Of a stretch of 21,480 nt of DNA, positions 15,913 through 21,480 are shown one piece after another (positions within the stretch are counted from its first letter, which is position 1; each line of letters starts with the position of its first letter). Location of the stretch: NCBI GenBank assembly GCA_900555075.1, contig USJO01000021.1, forward strand, positions 1-21,480, written 5' to 3'. The notes under the pieces were generated by a model. It made no database searches. It was given only the letters and a program-made list of their open reading frames with translations, and was not told the origin of the DNA. This DNA comes from an uncultured Clostridium sp. GTDB taxonomy: Bacteria > Bacillota > Clostridia > TANB77 > CAG-508. The position numbers were made by a program, and so were the translations under genes.

Positions 15913-15956
15913 TGTAGTGTAATACGATGGGTGGGCGAGCAATGCTCGCCCCTACA
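15913..15956. repeat. 44-bp GC-rich palindromic element
   Basis: The element starts TGTAG and ends CTACA, a 5-base terminal inverted repeat, and contains GGGCGAGC-AAT-GCTCGCCC (15933-15951), a perfect 8-bp stem. It is far more GC-rich than its surroundings. On the minus strand it begins TGTAGGGGCGAGCA, the general form of dispersed REP/MITE-like palindromes known in many genomes. It lies in the 130-base dnaK-dnaJ gap, 9 bases after the dnaK stop, where the RNA hairpin could affect readthrough or mRNA stability. Only one copy is in this window. Confidence 0.65.
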
Positions 15957-15964
15957 GTTTTATA

Positions 15965-17803
15965 TTATTTGTTATCGTTGTCATCTTCTACTTTGTAGTC
16001 TGCATTGTATACTGTTCCATCATTTCCTTCATTTGCTGTGTATTCTGCTCCTGTTGCTCCATTTTGGGCATTTGCTTTGTATAGTTGTTCAGATATTTGA
16101 TAAAATACTTGTGTTAATTTTTCTGTTGCTTCTTTTATCGTTTCTGTGTTGTTTGTCTCTAATGCTTTTTTAACATTGTCTATTTCTGTTTCAACTTTTG
16201 CTTTTTCTTCGCCACTTATTTTGTCTCCTAGTTCATCTAGCGTTTTTTGGCTACTGTATACTAAACTTTCTGCATTGTTTTTAACTTCAACTTCTTCTTT
16301 TCTCTTCTTGTCTTCTGCTGCATGTGCTTCTGCATCTTTTACAGCTTTATCTATATCTTCTTCAGATAGATTTGAACTTGCTGTTATTGAAACGTTTTGC
16401 TCATTTCCTGTTGCCATATCTTTTGCAGATACGTGTACTATACCATTTGCATCTATATCAAATGTAACTTCAATTTGAGGAACTCCTCTTGGTGCTGGTG
16501 GTATTCCTGTTAATTGGAATCTTCCTAATGTCTTATTGTATGCTGCCATTTCTCTTTCACCTTGTAGTACGTGGACTTCAACACTTGTTTGACCATCTGC
16601 TGCTGTTGAAAAGATTTGTGATTTTTTCGTTGGTATTGTTGTGTTTCTTTCAATTAATTTTGTAAATACTCCACCATATGTTTCAATACCTAATGAAAGT
16701 GGTGTTACATCTAGTAATACTAAGTCTTTAACATCTCCTGAAAGAACACCTGCTTGAATTGCTGCACCTATTGCAACACATTCATCTGGGTTAATTCCTT
16801 TATTTGGTTCTTTGTTTGTTATTTTCTTTACTGCCTCTTGAACTGCTGGAACTCTTGTTGAACCACCTACTAGTAATACTTGGTCTATTTTATCTGCTGT
16901 TAATCCAGCATCTTTTAGAGCTTGATTTACAGGTCCTGTTGTTGCATCTATTAAGTCTCTTATTAATTCTTCAAATTTTGCTCTTGTTAATGTTATATCT
17001 AAGTGTTTTGGTCCTGTGCTATCTGCTGTTATAAATGGTAAGTTGATATTTGTTTGACCTACACCTGATAATTCTATTTTAGCTTTTTCTGCTGCTTCTT
17101 TTAGTCTTTGCATTGCCATTTTATCTGTGCTTAGGTCTATACCATTTGATTTTTTAAACTCTTCTACTAAGTATTTTATGATTCTATCATCAAAGTCATC
17201 TCCACCTAGTCTATTATTTCCACTTGTAGCTAAAACTTCGAATACTCCATCACCAATATCTAGTATAGATACATCGAATGTTCCTCCTCCTAAATCATAT
17301 ACCATTATTTTTTGATCTTTGTCTTCTTTATCCATTCCATAAGCAAGTGCTGCTGCTGTTGGTTCGTTGATAATTCTTAGAACCTCTAATCCTGCAATTT
17401 TACCAGCATCTTTTGTTGCTTGTCTTTGGCTATCACTAAAGTATGCAGGAACTGTAATAACTGCTTGTGTTACTTTTTGTCCTAAATAATTTTCCGCATC
17501 TGATTTTAATTTTTGTAATATCATTGCTGAGATTTCTTGTGGTGAAAATTCTTCTCCATCAATTTTTACTTTTTTGTTTGTTCCCATATCTCTTTTAATT
17601 GAGATTACTGTATGGTCTGGGTTTGTAACAGCTTGACGTTTAGCAATCTGTCCTACTAATCTTTCACCATTTTTTGAAAATGCAACTACAGATGGTGTCG
17701 TTCTATTTCCTTCTGGGTTTGGAATTACAACTGGTTCTCCACCCTCCATAACTGCTACGCATGAATTTGTTGTACCTAAATCGATACCAATAATTTTTGA
17801 CAT
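15965..17803 (-). CDS. dnaK: Chaperone protein DnaK (Hsp70)
   Basis: DnaK binds and releases unfolded peptides in an ATP cycle driven by DnaJ and GrpE. The 612-residue product has the nucleotide-binding domain (IIGIDLGTTNSCVAV at the N-terminus, VYDLGGGTFDVS, LLVGGSTRVPAVQ), the linker DLVLLDVTPLSLGIE, the substrate-binding beta domain and the helical lid. It ends in an acidic tail, EDDNDNK. Length fits the Gram-positive type, which lacks an insertion found in proteobacterial DnaK. AAGGAGGAG precedes the ATG. The 106-base gap to grpE holds no gene. Confidence 0.97.
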   Translation of the reverse strand: MSKIIGIDLGTTNSCVAVMEGGEPVVIPNPEGNRTTPSVVAFSKNGERLVGQIAKRQAVTNPDHTVISIKRDMGTNKKVKIDGEEFSPQEISAMILQKLKSDAENYLGQKVTQAVITVPAYFSDSQRQATKDAGKIAGLEVLRIINEPTAAALAYGMDKEDKDQKIMVYDLGGGTFDVSILDIGDGVFEVLATSGNNRLGGDDFDDRIIKYLVEEFKKSNGIDLSTDKMAMQRLKEAAEKAKIELSGVGQTNINLPFITADSTGPKHLDITLTRAKFEELIRDLIDATTGPVNQALKDAGLTADKIDQVLLVGGSTRVPAVQEAVKKITNKEPNKGINPDECVAIGAAIQAGVLSGDVKDLVLLDVTPLSLGIETYGGVFTKLIERNTTIPTKKSQIFSTAADGQTSVEVHVLQGEREMAAYNKTLGRFQLTGIPPAPRGVPQIEVTFDIDANGIVHVSAKDMATGNEQNVSITASSNLSEEDIDKAVKDAEAHAAEDKKRKEEVEVKNNAESLVYSSQKTLDELGDKISGEEKAKVETEIDNVKKALETNNTETIKEATEKLTQVFYQISEQLYKANAQNGATGAEYTANEGNDGTVYNADYKVEDDNDNK

Positions 17804-17909
17804 ATACGTCTCCTCCTTAAAATTTATATTTTTTAAAATTAATAACTATTTTTTAGTCCGCCAAATCTCGTCGGAACTTTTATATTTATTAAAAGCAAAT
17901 CCTTTTATG

Positions 17910-18410
17910 TTAATTTGCTACTATTACCATTGAATGTCTTATAACCTTTGGACCTATTCTGTAGCCTTTCCTAAATTCTTCTTTTATGATTTTTTCGCCT
18001 AATGTTTCATCTTGTACGCTGCTTACCGCTTCGTGTATTTCTGGGTCAAAAGGTTTACCTACTGTTTCTATTGTTTCTACTCCAAATTTAGTGAATATAT
18101 CATATATTTGTTTTACTACAAGTTCTATGCCTTGTTTCATATTTTCATCCTCTGTTTTTGCTCCAGCTGCTTTTTCTAAGTTGTCTAGTACTGGTAGAAA
18201 GCTTGATATTATATCTGCTAATAGAGAATTATATAATTGTTCTCTCTCTTTAGTATTCCTTTTCTTGTAATTTTCAAACTCTGCCATTACTCTTTTTAAT
18301 CTGTCTACTGTTTCCTCAAGTTCTTGCTCAGTTTTTGTAAGTTCAACATTTTCATCTTGCTTTATTTCTTCCTTAACGTCTTGCTTGTTTTCTTGATTTT
18401 CTTCTGACAT
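17910..18410 (-). CDS. grpE: Nucleotide exchange factor GrpE
   Basis: GrpE releases ADP from DnaK. The 166-residue product has a charged disordered N-terminus, a long coiled-coil helix with RLKRVMAEFENYKKRNTKERE, and the C-terminal beta domain with GVETIETVGKPFDPEIHEAV and GYRIGPKVIRHSMVIV. The frame is open upstream into hrcA, but ATG 18410 is chosen because AAAGGAG lies 10 bases upstream of it. The gap to hrcA is then 16 bases. Confidence 0.95.
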   Translation of the reverse strand: MSEENQENKQDVKEEIKQDENVELTKTEQELEETVDRLKRVMAEFENYKKRNTKEREQLYNSLLADIISSFLPVLDNLEKAAGAKTEDENMKQGIELVVKQIYDIFTKFGVETIETVGKPFDPEIHEAVSSVQDETLGEKIIKEEFRKGYRIGPKVIRHSMVIVAN

Positions 18411-18426
18411 TTTTAATATTCTCCTT

Positions 18427-19446
18427 TCAATTTTCATCCTTGAATTTTTCATTAAGCTTTTTGCTTATATATTTCATTACTGAAATTACTTTTGAATAAT
18501 CCATTCTTTTTGGACCTATAATTCCTATTGTACCTAAATCTTTATTGCCTACTGTATGTTTAAATGTTACTATACTTAAGTCTTTTAGCTCTTCTTTTTC
18601 GTTTTCCTCTCCGATGTATATGTTTATTTCTTTTGCTAATCCCGAGTTTAGTATTTCCATTACTTGCTCTTTTGTATCAAGTATACTTAGGAAATTTCTT
18701 GCACTTTCTACTTTATTAAATTCCGGAAAATCAAATACATTGTTTGCACCTTCTAAGTAAATCTGCTCAGACTGCTCTAAAGATTTGTTCATTTGTGTAA
18801 TTATTGGTTTAATTACATCAATTTGATCCTCCATTGAGTCTAAGATGTATTTTTCCATTGGTTTGTCTATTTTTGTAAGTGGTTTACCTATTAATTTGTT
18901 TTTAAATGTATAATTTAAACTATCTATTTGACTTTCTGTTATATCTTGTTCATATTTAATAATTGTTTCCTTAATTGCTCCATTTTCTGTTAAAATAACA
19001 GCCATCAAAATTCTATTTCCTAATGAAACAAATTTAACATCTGATATTATGTTTTTGCTAGCTTCTGGCCCTATTGCCACTGTTGTATAATGTGTTATTT
19101 CTGAAAGTGTATCTGTTGCAATTTTTGTTAAATCTTCAATTTCATTAACTTTAGTTTCAAGTCTAGATTTTATATATTGTATTTCATCTAAACTGATTTT
19201 TTCATCATTTAAAAGTTCATCTACATAAAATCTATAGCCTTTTGCTGATGGTATTCTTCCTGATGAAGTATGTGGTTTTTCAAGATAACCTAATTTTTCC
19301 AATTCAGCCATATCGTTTCTTATTGTTGCACTACTGTATCCTAAATTGTATTTCTCTACTATAGTGCCAGAACTAACTGGTTCGGCAGTATTAACATATT
19401 CTTCAATTATTGCTTGTAGAACCTGTCTTTGTCTTTGTTCTAACAT
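18427..19446 (-). CDS. hrcA: Heat-inducible transcription repressor HrcA
   Basis: HrcA represses class I heat-shock operons by binding CIRCE, with activity assisted by GroEL. The 339-residue product has the winged-helix N-terminus (QRQRQVLQAIIEEYVNTAEPVSS, SSATIRNDMAELEKLGYLEKPHTSSGRIPS, KGYRFYVD) and the larger C-terminal dimerisation and GAF-like region. A GTG at 19455 is in frame, but ATG 19446 is preferred since GAGG lies 8 bases before it. The CIRCE element at 19463-19489 lies in its leader, so it probably represses its own operon. Confidence 0.96.
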   Translation of the reverse strand: MLEQRQRQVLQAIIEEYVNTAEPVSSGTIVEKYNLGYSSATIRNDMAELEKLGYLEKPHTSSGRIPSAKGYRFYVDELLNDEKISLDEIQYIKSRLETKVNEIEDLTKIATDTLSEITHYTTVAIGPEASKNIISDVKFVSLGNRILMAVILTENGAIKETIIKYEQDITESQIDSLNYTFKNKLIGKPLTKIDKPMEKYILDSMEDQIDVIKPIITQMNKSLEQSEQIYLEGANNVFDFPEFNKVESARNFLSILDTKEQVMEILNSGLAKEINIYIGEENEKEELKDLSIVTFKHTVGNKDLGTIGIIGPKRMDYSKVISVMKYISKKLNEKFKDEN

Positions 19447-19462
19447 ATTCTTCACCTCGAAA

Positions 19463-19489
19463 TTAGCAGTCTATTTGTTAGACTGCTAA
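19463..19489. promoter_or_regulatory. Variant CIRCE operator
   Basis: TTAGCAGTC - 9 bases - GACTGCTAA, a perfect inverted repeat with the CIRCE layout (TTAGCACTC-N9-GAGTGCTAA). The seventh base of each arm is changed in a compensating way (C to G). One more A-T pair extends each arm. It lies just downstream of the -10 box and 17 bases before the hrcA ATG, where HrcA would block transcription start. Confidence 0.92.
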
Positions 19490-19490
19490 T

Positions 19491-19519
19491 ATATTACACC
19501 TTTTTTTAGCAAATGTCAA
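19491..19519 (-). promoter_or_regulatory. Sigma-A promoter of the hrcA operon
   Basis: On the minus strand, a perfect TTGACA (19514-19519) and TAATAT (19491-19496) are 17 bases apart. The -10 touches the CIRCE element. The rest of the 313-base hrcA-murC gap is AT-rich and holds no gene. Confidence 0.85.
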
Positions 19520-19689
19520 TAGGAATTGCTAGTTTTTTTAAAAATTTTTGAATATTTTTTAGCATATTCCTTTTTCTAATTTGTTTTGTAGATATACCAC
19601 TATATCATTAATATTGTTCGTTTTTGCTTATTATACTATTATATTTCACGCTTTTCAATACGAAACATATAATATTTTTACATAATATA

Positions 19690-19718
19690 TTGAATTTTTT
19701 TCATTTACAGTATATAAT
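19690..19718 (+). promoter_or_regulatory. Sigma-A promoter of murC
   Basis: TTGAAT (19690-19695) and a perfect TATAAT (19713-19718) are 17 bases apart. The expected transcript start, about 19725, leaves the in-frame ATG at 19733 too close for a ribosome site, supporting the ATG at 19760. Confidence 0.75.
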
Positions 19719-19759
19719 CTATATGTCGTATTATGTTACGTGAAAGGAAAGATGATAAT

Positions 19760-21145
19760 ATGGATTTAAGTAATATAGAAAATTTGAAGCAATATAACCA
19801 TATTCACCTAATTGGTATTGGCGGTGTTAGCATGAGTGCTGTTGCCGAAGTATTACATAATTGGAATTTTTTTGTAACAGGTTCTGATTGCTCTAGGAGT
19901 AAAATAACTGACAGATTATCTAGTCATGGTATTTCGGTATCTATTGGTCATAGTACAGAGTTTGTTGAAAAAGCTGACTTTGTTATTTATTCTGCAGCAA
20001 TAAAAAAAGATGATCCTGAACTTGTCTGTGCTAAGACTAATAACATTCCTATTGTAGAAAGAGCAGATTTTGTAGGTTTTTTAACAAGGATTTATGATAA
20101 TACCATTGGTATTGCTGGAACCCATGGAAAAACAACAACCACTTCTATGGTCGCTTTATGTTTCTTAGAAGCTAATTTAGACCCAAGTGTTCAAGTAGGT
20201 GGTTTTCTTAAAGGTCTTGGCGGTAACTATAGAGTGGGTAATAGTGACTTCTTCATATTAGAAGCTTGTGAATATGTTGAAAGTTTTCTAAAGTTTAGTC
20301 CTCAAAGCACTATTGTAACTAATATTGATAATGATCATCTAGATTATTTTAAAACCTTTGATAACATTAAACATGCTTTTGAAAAATATGTTAATATGTT
20401 ACCTAAAGATGGGTTCCTAGTTACAAATGCTGATGATCCTGATTGTTTAGATTTAAGAAAGCATACAATTGCACATGTAATCACTTTTGGTCTAAAAAAT
20501 GATAAAGCCAACTTTGTTGGTAGAAATATTGTTTATGATAAAAATGGTTTTGCTAGATTTGATGTTTACAGAAATAATTCTTATTACGGAGAATTTAAAC
20601 TTTCTGTACCCGGTCTTCATAATGTATATAATGCTTTAGCATGTATTTCAATGTGTGCCAATTATGGTATTGCAAAACAAGTAATTAAAACTGCTTTACT
20701 AAAATTTGGCGGAGCTAATCGTAGATTTGAATATATTGGTTCTTGTGGCAATATGGATGTTTATGATGATTATGCTCATCATCCTAGTGAAATTTCTGCT
20801 ACCGCTAAAGCTATGAAAAACAAGACTTATCGTCAATCTTGGGTTGTTTTTCAGCCACATACATATAGCAGAACTAAAGAATTATTAACAGATTTTGCGG
20901 AAGCTTTACTAGATTTTGATAATATCATTGTAACTGATATTTATGCGGCAAGAGAGCAAAATACTTATGGAATTTCCGCTAAAGATTTAGTAAATAAAAT
21001 TGGCGAATTTGGTAAAAGTGCAAAATATATTTCTGATTTTGATGACATAGCAAATTATATAAAAGGGCATGCATGCCCTCATGACCTTATAATAACTATG
21101 GGAGCTGGAACCGTATTTGAAGTTGGAAGAAAAATATTAAATTAA
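19760..21145 (+). CDS. murC: UDP-N-acetylmuramate--L-alanine ligase MurC
   Basis: MurC adds L-Ala to UDP-MurNAc, the first step of the peptidoglycan stem peptide, in the cytoplasm. The 461-residue product has the Rossmann-type N-terminus HLIGIGGVSMSAVAEVL, the ATP loop GTHGKTTTT (120-128), NIDNDHLDYF, the central domain, and in the C-terminal ligase domain RRFEYIG, VYDDYAHHPSEI, FQPHTYSR and DIYAAREQN. Length is normal. The frame also opens at 19733, but ATG 19760 is chosen: AAAGGA lies about 11 bases upstream, and the promoter leaves no room for the earlier start. It is divergent from hrcA and converges on the right-edge gene. Confidence 0.95.
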   Translation: MDLSNIENLKQYNHIHLIGIGGVSMSAVAEVLHNWNFFVTGSDCSRSKITDRLSSHGISVSIGHSTEFVEKADFVIYSAAIKKDDPELVCAKTNNIPIVERADFVGFLTRIYDNTIGIAGTHGKTTTTSMVALCFLEANLDPSVQVGGFLKGLGGNYRVGNSDFFILEACEYVESFLKFSPQSTIVTNIDNDHLDYFKTFDNIKHAFEKYVNMLPKDGFLVTNADDPDCLDLRKHTIAHVITFGLKNDKANFVGRNIVYDKNGFARFDVYRNNSYYGEFKLSVPGLHNVYNALACISMCANYGIAKQVIKTALLKFGGANRRFEYIGSCGNMDVYDDYAHHPSEISATAKAMKNKTYRQSWVVFQPHTYSRTKELLTDFAEALLDFDNIIVTDIYAAREQNTYGISAKDLVNKIGEFGKSAKYISDFDDIANYIKGHACPHDLIITMGAGTVFEVGRKILN

Positions 21146-21152
21146 AAAACAA

Positions 21153-21182
21153 CAAGACCGAATTACTTTTAATTTGGTCTTG
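21153..21182. terminator. Bidirectional terminator between murC and the right-edge gene
   Basis: CAAGACCGAATT (21153-21164) pairs with AATTTGGTCTTG (21171-21182) around a 6-base loop, with one G-U pair in plus-strand RNA. In minus-strand RNA the stem is followed by TTGTTTTTT, a good T-tract. It therefore best ends the right-edge gene and may also stop murC. Confidence 0.75.
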
Positions 21183-21207
21183 GGCTATTGAATTACGATA
21201 CTTCTCC

Positions 21208-21480
21208 TCAACTCCATGCCTCACTACTTACTAGTACTTCTCCTAATTCTGGGATTTCAGATTTTAGAGAAACTAAGGCGCGAGCAGACAACCCACTGCC
21301 GAAGGCATTGCCATCAGAATAGAACAACGCGTTGTCGGAGCCGGCGCGGCCGTCGACCACGCGGCCAGGGCCAAAGAAAGCATAAAAACCACACGCACAG
21401 GCTCTACGAGAAGCCAGCCAGTAGATATACTTATTACCGCTTGTTCCGAACACTAGGTTCTTTGCTACATTACTTGTGTT
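21208..21480 (-). CDS. Partial surface-type protein with YWLASR domain (C-terminal end)
   Basis: The last 90 codons of a minus-strand gene whose start lies beyond the right end of the window. The visible product runs NTSNVAKNLVFGTSGNKY, IYWLASR, a variable-looking stretch of about 45 residues, then ALVSLKSEIPE and a short tail before TGA. The frame YWLASR ... LFYSDG ... ARALVSLKSEI recalls a family of multi-copy Bacillota surface proteins with a variable C-terminal domain, possibly C-type-lectin-like or DUF6273-like; this is from remembered pattern only. The ends of the frame use AT-rich codons like the rest of the genome, but the middle does not (see 21277-21402). No ribosome site is visible, since the internal GTG at 21453 is inside an open frame. 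Confidence 0.7.
   Translation of the reverse strand, partial: NTSNVAKNLVFGTSGNKYIYWLASRRACACGFYAFFGPGRVVDGRAGSDNALFYSDGNAFGSGLSARALVSLKSEIPELGEVLVSSEAWS
21277..21402 (-). other. Adenine-depleted, NNY-codon segment (candidate DGR variable region)
   Basis: On the coding strand these 42 codons end in C (21), T (15) or G (6) and never in A. Only 10 of 126 bases are A. G+C is about 60%, in a window that is otherwise strongly AT-rich. The segment lies at the 3' end of a gene between ordinary AT-rich codons. Diversity-generating retroelements replace template adenines, often in AAY codons, giving NNY codons depleted in A; this segment shows that pattern. No template repeat or reverse transcriptase is in the window to prove it. 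Confidence 0.55.

Noticed and set aside
15834..15942. N-terminal extension of DnaJ by 36 codons
   Set aside because: The extension crosses the GC-rich palindrome and has no ribosome site; the standard MANKRDYYEV start is internal.
17855..17878. Hairpin in the grpE-dnaK gap (AGTCCG pairing with CGG-ACT, one bulge)
   Set aside because: The stem is only about 6 bp with an 11-base loop and lacks a T-tract on the transcribed strand, so neither a terminator nor a riboswitch is supported.

Overview
The window is AT-rich with short gaps between genes, strong GGAGG-type ribosome sites and a hrcA-grpE-dnaK-dnaJ order. This points to a Gram-positive Bacillota, most likely a member of Clostridia (yicC-remA-rpoZ-gmk order, CIRCE operator, cdaA, yitT). 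TGA is used as a stop, so this is not a Mycoplasma-type code. The species cannot be told from the sequence.

Almost all genes lie on the minus strand. From left to right: positions 1-299 hold no intact gene, only repeats and a duplicated scrap of the secA 3' end. Two GNAT acetyltransferase genes follow (300-1271), flanked by short direct repeats. secA (1445-4172) reads as two overlapping frames joined by a single-base frameshift near 2630. A divergent plus-strand gene (4275-4814) encodes a small membrane-anchored protein. yitT and a UDP-sugar pyrophosphorylase gene (4846-6981) form a unit with a clear promoter and terminator.

The largest transcription unit reads leftward from a promoter at 14586-14614 to about 7197. 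Its order is HD-domain dGTPase-like gene, rsmE, membrane protein with a Lys/Thr-rich tail, yicC, remA, rpoZ, gmk, a 35-codon membrane ORF, cdaA, truA. It joins nucleotide metabolism (dGTPase-like, Gmk), c-di-AMP synthesis (CdaA), RNA modification and decay (RsmE, TruA, YicC), transcription (omega) and the regulator RemA. The heat-shock operon hrcA-grpE-dnaK-dnaJ (14662-19446) lies upstream of it, with a sigma-A promoter and a variant CIRCE operator. A 44-bp GC-rich palindromic element sits between dnaK and dnaJ. murC is divergent on the plus strand (19760-21145).

The most striking feature is at the right edge. A truncated minus-strand gene (21208 to beyond the window) carries a segment of about 126 bp (21277-21402) unlike everything else here: roughly 60% G+C, only 10 adenines on the coding strand, half of its 42 codons ending in C and none ending in A. 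This adenine-depleted NNY codon pattern at the 3' end of a gene encoding a YWLASR-type surface domain is what a variable region of a diversity-generating retroelement would look like. The reverse transcriptase and template repeat are not in the window.
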